Source of the DNA: Psychromicrobium lacuslunae
GTDB taxonomy: Bacteria > Actinomycetota > Actinomycetes > Actinomycetales > Micrococcaceae
Direction of reading: 5' to 3'
Length of the DNA: 64,000 nucleotides
NCBI RefSeq assembly: GCF_000950575.1
Contig: NZ_CP011005.1
Location: 1,178,001-1,242,000 of the forward strand
Under the pieces are notes generated by a model. The model had not been told where the DNA came from, did not search any database, and saw only the letters and a list, made by a program, of their open reading frames with translations. Shown here one piece after another: positions 16,817 through 25,272 of this stretch; position 1 is the first letter of the stretch, and each line of letters begins with the position of its first letter. The translations under genes were made by a program, and so were the position numbers.

Positions 16817-18445
16817 ATGACGGCAAAGGCGCTTTCCTACAGCTCAGGAACATCCCAAACAGCCCTGCTAGGCGAAACCATCGGTGAAAACTTCAACCGA
16901 ATTGCGCAGCAATTCCCTGATGCTGAGGCGCTCATTGAGGTGGCGACCGGACGGCGATGGAGTTATTCGGCACTTAACCAGGAAGTGGACGCATTAGCGC
17001 TGGGTCTTCTGGCAAAGGGGATCGCCAAAGGCGACCGGGTGGGCATCTGGGCGGTCAACTGCGCGGAGTGGGTGATAGTGCAATACGCGACCGCGAAAAT
17101 CGGGGCCATTCTGGTCAATGTCAACCCCTCCTACCGGCAACACGAGTTGGCTTATGCCATTAACCAGTCCGGGATGCGGCTGCTGATTTCGCAGACCGCT
17201 TATAAAAGCTCAGCTTTTGCTGAACTGATTACCGCGGTGCGACCCGAGTGCCCGGAGTTGCGCGAGGTGATCTACATTGCGGAGCCAAGCTGGGAACAGA
17301 CGATTGAGGCCGGCACCGACCAGGATGGCACAGCGCTGATCCGCAGGATGACTGAGTTGAGTGCCGATGATGCAATCAATATTCAGTACACTTCAGGCAC
17401 CACGGGTTATCCCAAAGGTGCCACGCTGAGTCATCACAACATCCTGAACAACGGCTACTTTGTCACTGAAACCATTGCTATTAGCCAACAGGATCGGATC
17501 TGCGTACCGGTACCGTTCTACCATTGCTTTGGCATGGTGATGTGCAATCTTGGCGCCACCAGTCACGGTGCAGCCATTGTGATACCGGCGCCCACCTTCG
17601 ATCCAGCACTCACCTTGCAGGCCGTGCAGGACGAAAAGTGCACAGCGCTCTATGGGGTGCCGACGATGTTCATCGCCGAGCAAAACCTGCCGAATTTTGC
17701 CGATTATGATCTCTCGACGCTACGAACCGGCATTATGGCCGGTTCGCCGTGCCCGGTAGAGGTGATGAAACGCTGTATGACCGAAATGCATATGGAGCAG
17801 GTCTCCATTGCCTATGGCATGACGGAAACTTCGCCGGTGTCGATGCAAACCCGCCCGGAGGACGACGTGGAGCGGCGTACCGCGACGGTTGGTCGGGTAC
17901 ATCCGCATCTGGAGGTGAAGATCGTTGATCCGCTCACCGGGCTCACCGTGCCTCGTGGGACTCCTGGTGAGTTTTGCACCCGTGGTTATTCGGTGATGCT
18001 CGGGTATTGGCAAAATCCGGAGAAAACCGCCGAGGCAATTGATGCCGCCCGTTGGATGCACACCGGGGATCTTGCCGAAATGCGTGAGGATGGCTATGTC
18101 AATATTGTCGGCCGGATCAAGGACATGGTGATCCGTGGCGGTGAGAACCTCTACCCCCGCGAGATCGAAGAGTTCCTCTACACCCATCCGAGCATTGCCG
18201 ACGTCCAGGTGGTCGGTGTCCCTGATCCGCAATATGGTGAAGAGCTCTGTGCCTGGATTAAGCTCAAGACGGCAGCAGCGCCGCTGGATCAAGCCGCAGT
18301 GGCGGAGTTCTGTGCTGGCAAGCTCTCCCGACACAAGGTGCCGCGCTATGTTTTGCTGGTCGACGAATTCCCGATGACGGTGACCGGCAAGGTACGCAAA
18401 ATGGACATGCGTCAACGCTCAGTGGAACTGCTGGGACTCGGCTAA
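16817..18445 (+). CDS. AMP-binding acyl-CoA synthetase
   Basis: A 542-residue adenylate-forming enzyme that activates a fatty acid to acyl-CoA. Motifs in order: [16 protein letters not shown] (P-loop), [42 protein letters not shown], and the C-terminal TGKVRK with the catalytic lysine. Length fits medium- or long-chain acyl-CoA synthetases. An alternative start lies 30 bases upstream; the ATG at 16817 was preferred because it is followed by the family-like N-terminus, though neither has a strong ribosome site. Divergent from the MoxR operon. Confidence 0.9.
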   Translation: MTAKALSYSSGTSQTALLGETIGENFNRIAQQFPDAEALIEVATGRRWSYSALNQEVDALALGLLAKGIAKGDRVGIWAVNCAEWVIVQYATAKIGAILVNVNPSYRQHELAYAINQSGMRLLISQTAYKSSAFAELITAVRPECPELREVIYIAEPSWEQTIEAGTDQDGTALIRRMTELSADDAINIQYTSGTTGYPKGATLSHHNILNNGYFVTETIAISQQDRICVPVPFYHCFGMVMCNLGATSHGAAIVIPAPTFDPALTLQAVQDEKCTALYGVPTMFIAEQNLPNFADYDLSTLRTGIMAGSPCPVEVMKRCMTEMHMEQVSIAYGMTETSPVSMQTRPEDDVERRTATVGRVHPHLEVKIVDPLTGLTVPRGTPGEFCTRGYSVMLGYWQNPEKTAEAIDAARWMHTGDLAEMREDGYVNIVGRIKDMVIRGGENLYPREIEEFLYTHPSIADVQVVGVPDPQYGEELCAWIKLKTAAAPLDQAAVAEFCAGKLSRHKVPRYVLLVDEFPMTVTGKVRKMDMRQRSVELLGLG

Positions 18446-18480
18446 TCGAACCCGCGGGCGCCCAGCCTAGACCGGGGGGG

Positions 18481-19734
18481 TTACTCCCCTTCGGCGAGCA
18501 CCAGGCTATTGGCGTTAGGACCAAAAGTGTCTTCCAGTACCAGGCAAGCCGCACCGACCGCGCCGACATCGTGGCTAACGCTGGTGCCGACAACTTCCAA
18601 GCCGTGCACAGCGGAAATAACGCTCAATTGATTGAGTAGTTCTGGCAACTTTTCGAGGAACTTGGCCTCGAAATGCTGCCAGAACGGGCCACCAAAGACC
18701 ACGTGGTCGACATCAAGCAGGTTGGTCAGCACCGATACTGCGGTGCCAAATCGCTCTGCCACTCGGTCAAGTAATGCATTGGCTGTGACGTCACCCTCTT
18801 TGGCAGCTCGTACCAGTGCAGCAATACCTTCCTGCAGGCTGGCGTCTTTTAGCTTGGTCACCGCCGAAATTCCGGCTTTGGCTGCTTCTTCGAGAATATT
18901 TTCAGGCATGCAGGTGACTTTGATGCAGCCGCGACGGCCGCAGTCGCAAGGTGGTCCGTCCGGGTCGGCGATAATATGCCCCACCTCGCCGGCATTGCCC
19001 GAACTGCCACGAATCACGTCGTCGTCGAGCACGATCCCGGCGCCGATGCCAGTACCTAAATAAATGAAAGCAAAACTACCGGTTCCGGACTGGCCACCGG
19101 CCCAGATTTCTGCGGCTACTGCCGCAGTGACATCCTTATCCAGCAGTACCGGCAGTTTTAGTGCCCGATGCAGATCTTCGCGCAGTTCCACCCGGCCCCA
19201 GCGGGGTAGGTGTGGAGGATTAATAACGGCACCAGCTGGACCGTCGATCGGCCCCGGGGCCGCTACTCCGACACCAGCCACCTTTGAGCGGTCAATCCCA
19301 GCCTCATCGAGAATCGACTCGATCTCGGCAGCCATCACTCGAACTGCCTCAGCGGAATCAGCATCCGGAGTGACCGGTAGGGTGCGATGCACCACCACTT
19401 CCCCGGTCAAATCAAGCAAGGCATAATTCATCTCGACCGGGTCCAAATGCACGCCAACCGCATACATGCCGTCCGGGTTGAGCTTCAAGATGGTGCGAGG
19501 TTTGCCCGGACCGTGGCCGTATTTCCCGGCCTCGACGATGAGATTTTGGTTCAACAAGCGACGACAAATATTCGAAACAGTCTGTGCCGCCAAGCCGACG
19601 ATGCCAGCCAACTCAACCCGGCTGAGGCCGTCTGGGCTGCGACGGATGGCATCCAGGATGACCGAAAAATTGAATTCACCCATGCGCGGTAGATTGGTAC
19701 CCCGTCTGCGAATCAACGCCTTAGCTTCTGGCAA
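18481..19734 (-). CDS. ROK-family transcriptional regulator
   Basis: 417 residues from a TTG start at 19734: an N-terminal winged-helix DNA-binding domain (about 20-85, LSRVELAGIVGLAAQTVSNI) and a ROK sugar-kinase-like domain. Visible ROK marks are LGTGIGAGIVLDDDVIRG, GNAGEVGHI and the zinc site CDCGRRGC. The TTG has an AGGA site five bases upstream and keeps the family segment RRRGTNLPRMGEFN, which would be partly lost from the ATG at 19683. Likely a sugar-responsive repressor; the sugar is unknown and no sugar genes are next to it. Confidence 0.82.
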   Translation of the reverse strand: MPEAKALIRRRGTNLPRMGEFNFSVILDAIRRSPDGLSRVELAGIVGLAAQTVSNICRRLLNQNLIVEAGKYGHGPGKPRTILKLNPDGMYAVGVHLDPVEMNYALLDLTGEVVVHRTLPVTPDADSAEAVRVMAAEIESILDEAGIDRSKVAGVGVAAPGPIDGPAGAVINPPHLPRWGRVELREDLHRALKLPVLLDKDVTAAVAAEIWAGGQSGTGSFAFIYLGTGIGAGIVLDDDVIRGSSGNAGEVGHIIADPDGPPCDCGRRGCIKVTCMPENILEEAAKAGISAVTKLKDASLQEGIAALVRAAKEGDVTANALLDRVAERFGTAVSVLTNLLDVDHVVFGGPFWQHFEAKFLEKLPELLNQLSVISAVHGLEVVGTSVSHDVGAVGAACLVLEDTFGPNANSLVLAEGE

Positions 19735-19763
19735 TCTAATCCTGTCCTTAATCGTCGAAATCC

Positions 19764-19790
19764 CTTGACTACAGCAGCGACAAGGTATTC
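19764..19790 (+). promoter_or_regulatory. Candidate promoter of the APH-like gene
   Basis: TTGACT, a spacer of 15 bases and TATTCT lie about 40 bases upstream of the ATG at 19826. The boxes are good but the spacer is shorter than the optimum. Confidence 0.4.
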
Positions 19791-19825
19791 TCGGTCGTGG
19801 TAGCGACTGATAGGAAACCCTCTCA

Positions 19826-20713
19826 ATGGCAAACATGCCAGCCGCCGAAGTGGAGCTCAACGAAATACTAGTAGCCCAGTTACTTCGCGAACAACACCCG
19901 GATCTAGCACACCTACCAATTCACACCCTAGCGAATGGTTGGGACAACAGCGTCTTTCGACTCGGAAAAGATTTGCTCATTCGGTTGCCCCGACGCGAGA
20001 TCGCTGCCCAGTTGATCCTCAATGAGCAACAATACCTAGGCCAGATCGCTCAGCTCAGCAGCCTGAAGTTGCCGGTCCCGCTGCGACTCGGCAGACCCAG
20101 CGCCACCTTCCCCTGGGCATGGAGCATCACACCCTGGTTCGACGGGGAGCCAGCCATCCGGTCCGCGCCAAGCGAGCACGGCGGACTCGCGACGCAACTG
20201 GCCGAGTTCATCAACGCCATCCATCGCCCAGCACCGCCTAACGCACCGCGCAATCCAGTCCGCGGGGTGCCGCTACGACAGCGAGACCCCGCATTTCGCG
20301 AGCGGGTGACCCCGGGGCGCTTTGAGCGTTATCAGGAGATCATGACCTGCTGGCAGCATGCTCTGCGGGTTCCCGAATGGCAAGCCGAACCTTTTTGGCT
20401 CCACGGCGACCTGCACTCGGCAAATATTCTGATCAGCGAGGGCCAGATCGCCGCCATTATCGATTTCGGAGACATGGGCTGTGGTGATCCGGCCATTGAC
20501 CTGGCAGCAGGCTGGATGCTCTTCGAAAAAACTGACCGGGAGCGGTTCAGGGATTTGTTGAAACCGCAGATCATCGATGATCTCGAGCTGTGGCAGCGCG
20601 CCCGCGCTTGGGCGCTGAACCTGGCCACCGTGATGCTCACCCAGTCAGATGACAGCGCCGAATTCCTTGCCCTCGGCGAGCACACCTTAGCCGCGGTACT
20701 CGACGAAAGCTGA
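19826..20713 (+). CDS. Aminoglycoside phosphotransferase family protein
   Basis: A 295-residue kinase of the APH / choline-kinase fold. The catalytic loop reads FWLHGDLHSANIL (HGDxHxxN) and the metal site IIDFGDMGCGDPAIDLA. The ATG at 19826 follows an AGGAAA site. It phosphorylates a small hydroxylated molecule with ATP. Many members act on unknown metabolites rather than antibiotics, so resistance should not be assumed. Convergent with the following methyltransferase gene, only 4 bases away. Confidence 0.85.
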   Translation: MANMPAAEVELNEILVAQLLREQHPDLAHLPIHTLANGWDNSVFRLGKDLLIRLPRREIAAQLILNEQQYLGQIAQLSSLKLPVPLRLGRPSATFPWAWSITPWFDGEPAIRSAPSEHGGLATQLAEFINAIHRPAPPNAPRNPVRGVPLRQRDPAFRERVTPGRFERYQEIMTCWQHALRVPEWQAEPFWLHGDLHSANILISEGQIAAIIDFGDMGCGDPAIDLAAGWMLFEKTDRERFRDLLKPQIIDDLELWQRARAWALNLATVMLTQSDDSAEFLALGEHTLAAVLDES

Positions 20714-20717
20714 GAGG

Positions 20718-21854
20718 CTAAGCGTCGAGCTCGCGAAAGCTCTTCGTCACCACGAACTTCGCGTTCTGAGCGACCAGTTCGGTGCGACCAATGACTTTGC
20801 TGAGTGCCTGACGATACGCAAGGTGCCGGTTGTAGACCGTCCAAAGCTGTCCATTCGGTTTGAGTAACCGTGATGCCGCCTCGAATAAGCGATGGGCCAC
20901 CCCGCTGTGCACTGCCGAACCGGCGTGAAAAGGCGGATTAAGAACTATCAGATCGACGCTTGCTGAAGGCAAGCTAGCTGCGGCATCATCGCGCAGAACT
21001 TCAATCGTCAATTCATTGGCTGCTGCCGTGGCCCGCGCTGATTCAACCGCCGCGGAGGAACGATCGGTGGCAATAATCCGCCACCGGGGTTGACGCCTGG
21101 CCAGAACTGCAGCGAGCACCCCGCTACCGCAACCAAGGTCGACCGCCGTGATGTTGTTCTCGGGCAGCTCGGGGGAAAAGTGCGTTAAGAGGTAGCGGGT
21201 ACCAATATCAAGCTTCACACCCGCGAATACCGCGCCATGGACACGGAGCTGTAGCTCGAGTTCGGCAAGATAGCTTTGCTGCGGGAACGCGGGGAACTGT
21301 TCCGGCAGGCTTGGCTGCTCAGCGGTGAGCAGGCGTGATTTCTGGCGGGCGAGCCCCGCGCGCACCTGCTTGAAATATTTGGCCAGCACCTGATTCATCG
21401 CCAGACTCATGTGTTTCAGCCGCCCGGCAGCAAGCAGTACCGCCTCGGCATCGGCGTAGCGCGCTATCTGCTGGGCAATTTCCTCAAGTTCGGCCAGCGA
21501 GCGAGGCAACTGCAGGATAATGACTTTCGCCCCCTGCAGCAGTTCGGCACCAAGCGGGAGCTGGCGAAAATCGGCGCCTAAGCCAAGTTCCTGAGCGTTT
21601 CTCTGTAAGGCCAGCTCCGAGGTGTAAAGATCCTGATGGACGCGAATGCTGGGTAGATTGTAACGAGCTGCCAGTGCCAGACTCAGCGCACCATAGTTAT
21701 CGCCGATCACCACTAACTGCTTGGCAGTTACTAAGGCTGAGTATTTTTCCGCTTCATCGATCAGCAACAGGTCGGAGGCATCCCAGGCGAACAGATTTGC
21801 TGCCTCCAGATCTGGGGACCTTCGTAAACGGTCAAAGGCGAAGCTGCTATTCAC
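20718..21854 (-). CDS. Class I SAM-dependent methyltransferase, RlmG/RsmC-like
   Basis: A 378-residue protein with two methyltransferase-like halves, as in the rRNA guanine-N2 methyltransferases. The C-terminal half has the SAM motif AVDLGCGSGVLAAVLA and the catalytic motif LNPPFH, followed by FRELDA at the end; the N-terminal half is degenerate. The GTG at 21854 is the only reasonable start. RlmG modifies G1835 of 23S rRNA and RsmC modifies G1207 of 16S rRNA; the total length fits both, and RlmG is slightly preferred. Confidence 0.78.
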   Translation of the reverse strand: MNSSFAFDRLRRSPDLEAANLFAWDASDLLLIDEAEKYSALVTAKQLVVIGDNYGALSLALAARYNLPSIRVHQDLYTSELALQRNAQELGLGADFRQLPLGAELLQGAKVIILQLPRSLAELEEIAQQIARYADAEAVLLAAGRLKHMSLAMNQVLAKYFKQVRAGLARQKSRLLTAEQPSLPEQFPAFPQQSYLAELELQLRVHGAVFAGVKLDIGTRYLLTHFSPELPENNITAVDLGCGSGVLAAVLARRQPRWRIIATDRSSAAVESARATAAANELTIEVLRDDAAASLPSASVDLIVLNPPFHAGSAVHSGVAHRLFEAASRLLKPNGQLWTVYNRHLAYRQALSKVIGRTELVAQNAKFVVTKSFRELDA

Positions 21855-21954
21855 CCTGTAAGCCTAGTCCGAACCGCCAACGAACTCCGCCCGCTATGGC
21901 CCGATCCGGTGCTGCGGCATAGGCTGATCTTATCTAGCTAGCTAAGGAGCCCTC

Positions 21955-22317
21955 ATGTTCGAAGCATCCCAAACCTTCAGCGGATTCTCTACTGACGATA
22001 TCCCCGCGGCCAAGGTGTTCTATAGCGAAAAACTCGGACTTCCCGTATCGGAGTCGAATGGCATGCTACAACTGGACCTGGCCGGTCGAAATCACTTGAT
22101 TTACCCTAAGCCGAATCACGAACCGGCGAGCTACACTGCCCTGAATTTCCCCACCGCCGATATTGTGGCCACGGTTTCCGAGCTCCGCGAACGCGGGGCG
22201 GTCTTTGAGGAATATCCGGGAGTGGATGAGGATGGCATCATGCGCCAAGGTGGTCCGCTGATCGCCTGGTTTAAGGATCCTGCCGGCAATATTTTGTCGG
22301 TCATCCAGCTCGATTAA
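21955..22317 (+). CDS. VOC-family (glyoxalase-like) protein
   Basis: A 120-residue protein of the vicinal-oxygen-chelate fold: FSGFSTDDIPAAKVFYSEKLGLPVSE at the start and AWFKDPAGNILSVIQ at the end are typical beta-alpha-beta-beta-beta modules. AAGGAG lies at the right distance from the ATG. Could be a glyoxalase-, bleomycin-resistance- or isomerase-like protein; the substrate is unknown. Confidence 0.85.
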   Translation: MFEASQTFSGFSTDDIPAAKVFYSEKLGLPVSESNGMLQLDLAGRNHLIYPKPNHEPASYTALNFPTADIVATVSELRERGAVFEEYPGVDEDGIMRQGGPLIAWFKDPAGNILSVIQLD

Positions 22318-22595
22318 TCTGCTGCCTGAACTCCAGCTCAGCTATCTTATAACTGGATTCGACCGGATTTGATTGTTCCAACACGAGGAAGAACCCGTCA
22401 AAGCTGTCGGGCTCTCCCCCACCATTCACGTGGGAACAACTTCATGAATGGTCGAAGCCTAGAGACTCCCTGCCGAACTCGCTCGGCGGCTCGCGCCACC
22501 CCGCTCAATGCGCTGCGACCCGGCAAGGCTAGTCACAGCCTCTTCGACTCGGTGTTTGGATGGCGGCAACAATGCCGCCATCCAAACTTAGCTGC
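22318..22595. terminator. Intergenic region with a strong hairpin terminator
   Basis: The 278 bases between the VOC gene and the small secreted peptide hold no gene. At 22554-22568 and 22573-22587 there is a perfect 15-bp inverted repeat (GTTTGGATGGCGGCA and its complement) with a 4-base loop. It is 8 bases past the stop of the minus-strand peptide gene, so it most likely ends that transcript; it could also stop transcripts from the plus strand. No long U-tract follows on either side. Confidence 0.7.
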
Positions 22596-22823
22596 TTAGG
22601 TCTCTAGCAGCAAGTGCCAGGGCGCAGAGCCGGTAGTTCGGACGCAAGTCCACGAAACAAATTTGCCGTTCGGGTTCGAAACAATGTTCTTACCTGCCTG
22701 GTTACAGGCGCCAGAGGTGGTGTAATACCCACCACTAACAATACTGGCATTAGCGGTAGAAGCGGTGACCAATGGAATGGAAACTGCCGCGACCGCGACT
22801 GCGGTAGCCAATAATTTACGCAT
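22596..22823 (-). CDS. Small secreted protein with two cysteines
   Basis: A 75-residue protein with a clear signal peptide: MRK, a hydrophobic core, and an ANA cleavage site near residue 26. The mature part is about 49 residues with two cysteines (in GACNQAG and SWTCVR) that could form one disulphide. GAGGAG lies a proper distance before the ATG. Short secreted proteins with GYY...C..AG...W.C are scattered in actinobacteria and have no assigned function. A good promoter and a strong terminator surround it, so it is likely a real single-gene unit, perhaps controlled by the LuxR regulator just upstream on the same strand. Confidence 0.75.
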   Translation of the reverse strand: MRKLLATAVAVAAVSIPLVTASTANASIVSGGYYTTSGACNQAGKNIVSNPNGKFVSWTCVRTTGSAPWHLLLET

Positions 22824-22862
22824 TAATTACTCCTCAGTAATAATGATTCCCCCGGTTTGGAG

Positions 22863-22946
22863 GTTATAAGAAGTTTTGCTGAGCGCGTAAATCCCGGTCA
22901 AGTATCGTTTTTAGGTACCCGCAGGGTATCGACCGGGGTATCAACC
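22863..22946 (-). promoter_or_regulatory. Promoter of the secreted peptide with a tandem upstream repeat
   Basis: TTTACG (22886-22891), 17 bases and TATAAC (22863-22868) form a good minus-strand promoter about 40 bases before the peptide start. Further upstream, GGGTATCGACC (22924-22934) and GGGTATCAACC (22936-22946) form a 12-base tandem repeat that could bind an activator. Part of the repeat overlaps the end of the LuxR gene. Confidence 0.55.
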
Positions 22947-23882
22947 CTGTGATGGCAGCCTAATGTCACTGCGTCGCCGGACACCCAGTTTTGCCATAAT
23001 CTTTGTCATGTGCCCCTTGACCGTACGTTCTGAGATATAAAGTTCTGCGGCAATTTGGGCGTTCGACAATCGTCGTTCGCTGACTAATCGAGCGATTTCC
23101 ACTTCACGCTCGGTCAACTCCAGAACACTGACCAGCGGTCCCTTTAGATAGCACTCGCCATGAAGTTTGGTCATTGACAGAAGTTCTTGGTAAATCTCCA
23201 GAGCGCTTCGCAGATTTCGATCCACATCAATACCCCGCTCCGCGTTTTTTAGATTCTCACCCAGTGGGACCAGTAAATTCTCAATATCTCGAAGATAGCT
23301 ATTAGCCACCAGACCTCGAGGAGGCTCGTATTCCGGATAAAGTACGTCAAGGGCCAACCGACGCTCCCGGTCATACTGGTTATCTCGGTTGATCGCTAGC
23401 GCCGCCGCCAGCCACTCGCCCACCGCAATGCATTCCTTATCGAAGACTTTTTCTTGATAGCTCAGAAAGGCCATCAGCCCATAAGGCACGCCTTGATGGT
23501 CGATCAGCGGATAGACCAGCGCATCTTGAGTGGCTCGGCTAAGGTCACCGAACTTCACCCCACGGCGCAAAATTTTCCCATTATCCTCGTGCCATGAATA
23601 GAGCTGCGCGGTTTGCTTTATTCGTTGCGACAAACCGTATTCCCCAAAAGGAATTTCATGTCCTGCTAATCTAACGCCGCTCTCTGCGATGAAATCGACG
23701 CGCAGCACGGTCGCCGATTCGTAAATGCCAATATAGAAGCTGTCTACTGGCGCGAGACAGCTCATCGCGGTGAGACAGGCCTCGTAGCCGAGGGCTTGAT
23801 CGGCAAGGGCTGTGGTGCTAATCCGATGGTCCGCATGCCGGAGCGCGCTAATGGCGAGCGGTGATAGACGATGTTTCCCCAT
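22941..23882 (-). CDS. LuxR-type regulator with GAF-like sensor domain
   Basis: About 313 residues from the ATG at 23882, which has an AAGG site 8 bases upstream; a GTG 45 bases earlier is possible. The N-terminal two thirds look like a GAF-type sensor (VDSFYIGIYES...PLIDHQGVPYGLMAFLSY). The C-terminus is a LuxR helix-turn-helix (LTEREVEIARLVSERRLSNAQIAAELYISERTVKGHMTKI reads as the classic pattern). No response-regulator receiver domain is present. Signal unknown; the small secreted peptide downstream is a candidate target. Confidence 0.85.
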   Translation of the reverse strand: MGKHRLSPLAISALRHADHRISTTALADQALGYEACLTAMSCLAPVDSFYIGIYESATVLRVDFIAESGVRLAGHEIPFGEYGLSQRIKQTAQLYSWHEDNGKILRRGVKFGDLSRATQDALVYPLIDHQGVPYGLMAFLSYQEKVFDKECIAVGEWLAAALAINRDNQYDRERRLALDVLYPEYEPPRGLVANSYLRDIENLLVPLGENLKNAERGIDVDRNLRSALEIYQELLSMTKLHGECYLKGPLVSVLELTEREVEIARLVSERRLSNAQIAAELYISERTVKGHMTKIMAKLGVRRRSDIRLPSQG

Positions 23883-23936
23883 AACAAGCCTTATCCTATG
23901 GCCGAGTAAATCGGCCGTTGCTGGCACCGAGAGTCA

Positions 23937-24221
23937 TCACCCGGTGATTTGTTTCAACGCCTCGAGATGTCCGAAGTAAGCCCTCCGGCCAACCGAGGTC
24001 AATGAGAGACTCAGCCGAGATCGCCCAACGCGACTGATCTTTGATTCTCTAAGATACCCTGCCTCGACCAACTGCGAAACATGCTTGCTGAGCGCCGATT
24101 TTGAAATATCCAATCGTGACTGCAATTCGCTGAACTCAACACTAGAGGCAGCTGCGACGACGGCACAGATCCGCAATCGCTGTGGCGCGTGGATGAGCTC
24201 GTCAAAGACCGGTTCAGGCAT
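23937..24221 (-). CDS. Winged-helix transcriptional regulator (ArsR/MarR-like)
   Basis: A 94-residue single-domain regulator. The DNA-reading helix is in LDISKSALSKHVSQLVEAGYL and the wing in RLSLSLTSVGRRAYFGHLEAL. It overlaps the upstream membrane-protein gene by 8 bases, so the two are cotranscribed and probably translated together. Such pairs are usually autoregulated; the twin palindromes over the upstream start codon are the likely operator. Confidence 0.82.
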   Translation of the reverse strand: MPEPVFDELIHAPQRLRICAVVAAASSVEFSELQSRLDISKSALSKHVSQLVEAGYLRESKISRVGRSRLSLSLTSVGRRAYFGHLEALKQITG

Positions 24222-24657
24222 TGCCTGTTGCTTTGCGGTAACGGCGCCCCATCTCCAGGGTCACCAAGCCGGCCAGCACGCCGGCCACCAACCATAGCCA
24301 CCACTCCTCAAAACCGATGGCCAGCACCGCCGGGATGCCAGCGAGTACCAACATAATCAGCAGGTACGGGAAAGCTGCGTCGCCGTCCAAGCCGACCACT
24401 CCATAGCCACGCCGGTAGAAGACATTGCGAATACCCAATATCAGGGCCACCAAGATGCCTAGGATGGCCACTCCGCTGGAAAACGGAGCCGGGAACACTT
24501 GCGCAATAAAGATCATCGCCAACGCAACGGCCTGGACAATAAAGAACCACCAAGAGAGCTGCGGATTCTTGGTAGCAGACTCCTCCCCCTTGGCAAGGTT
24601 CAACAGTTCTCTCGCTTCTTCCGGCGAGACACCCTTGCCGGGATCGTTAGTTTCCAT
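24214..24657 (-). CDS. Four-helix membrane protein paired with a winged-helix regulator
   Basis: 147 residues: a charged N-terminus of about 33 residues, then four predicted membrane helices (WWFFIVQAVALAMIFIAQVF, GVAILGILVALILGI, FPYLLIMLVLAGIPAVLAI, WWLWLVAGVLAGLVTL). Function unknown. No ribosome site precedes the ATG at 24657, and the start codon lies inside an operator-like palindrome, so the mRNA is probably leaderless. Confidence 0.75.
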   Translation of the reverse strand: METNDPGKGVSPEEARELLNLAKGEESATKNPQLSWWFFIVQAVALAMIFIAQVFPAPFSSGVAILGILVALILGIRNVFYRRGYGVVGLDGDAAFPYLLIMLVLAGIPAVLAIGFEEWWLWLVAGVLAGLVTLEMGRRYRKATGNA

Positions 24658-24695
24658 AGTGGAAACAGTAGCATCTGAGTTTCCGTTATGGAAAC
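24650..24695 (-). promoter_or_regulatory. Twin operator palindromes GTTTCC-N5-GGAAAC
   Basis: Two palindromes with identical half sites, 24650-24666 and 24679-24695, start 29 bp apart. The first covers the ATG of the membrane-protein gene. The arrangement fits cooperative binding by the dimeric winged-helix regulator encoded downstream, blocking its own promoter. The link to that regulator is inferred from position. Confidence 0.65.
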
Positions 24696-24728
24696 TAGTG
24701 GCAGGTAATGAAATCTTTCGCGTTAACG

Positions 24729-24767
24729 CATTGAAGGTCTGCCGTAGTGGCAGACCTTCAATGTTTT
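24729..24767. terminator. Hairpin terminator at the left island junction
   Basis: A perfect 15-bp inverted repeat (24729-24743 and 24749-24763) with a 5-base loop, followed on the plus strand by TTTT. Seen from the minus strand it sits 6 bases beyond the tRNA-like 17-bp repeat, so it was probably the original terminator of the tRNA-Ala gene before the island inserted. Confidence 0.75.
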
Positions 24768-24768
24768 G

Positions 24769-24785
24769 GTGGAGCTGAGGGGACT
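24769..24785. repeat. att-like direct repeat, left copy
   Basis: GTGGAGCTGAGGGGACT, identical to 35168-35184. The match stops abruptly on both sides (G versus T before, A versus C after), as expected for an attachment core. Confidence 0.78.
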
Positions 24786-24885
24786 AGCATGCAAATGAAC
24801 TGCCGAAGGCGCATCGATTCCCTCGGCGCGGGCCCGCCCAAATCGGGCCGAGCGGACCATCACCGCTAGACGCAGGGCACAGCCG

Positions 24886-25210
24886 TGGGTCTCCGACGAG
24901 CGGGTTCGCCAAATCACTGAGCGCTCCGCAATGGGAGAGGTGGTCTACAAACTAGCAATAGAGTTCAACTGCCATCGCGTCAAGATCAGTGCCGTTTTGA
25001 AGCGCCGAGGCGTCGCCCTGCGGCTTCAGCCTGCCGCGCAAGAGGACATCGAACGGATGATCGAGCTCCACAAGCCGGGGCTCTCTCGCCGCCGTGGGCG
25101 AGACCGTCGGAGTCAGCGCAAGCCAGGTCTTGAGGCATATTCGGGACAACGGCGTGTCAACACGCAGTGCCTCATACCGACGCAGCAACGACCTACTCGG
25201 AACGCAATGA
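24886..25210 (+). pseudogene. Serine-recombinase C-terminal remnant, frameshifted
   Basis: In one frame the sequence encodes VVYKLAIEFNCHRVKISAVL then KRRGVALRLQ and an acidic helix. This is the paired helix-turn-helix pattern found at the C-terminus of serine recombinases / resolvases. After PGLS the pattern continues only in a different frame (LAAVGETVGVSASQVLRHIR DNGVSTRSAS) to a stop at 25208-25210. A two-base loss in the CT-rich stretch near 25080-25090 explains the break. The catalytic domain is missing and no start is evident. Probably the decayed recombination gene of the island or of an older element. Confidence 0.6.
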
Positions 25211-25272
25211 ACCCGATGACATGGACTGCGCATGGTCACGAACAGAGACAGCCGTCCGCCAGACGAACGGCA

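Noticed and set aside
19826-20713. Antibiotic-resistance gene
   Set aside because: The kinase fold is clear, but nothing links it to aminoglycosides; most such chromosomal members have other substrates.
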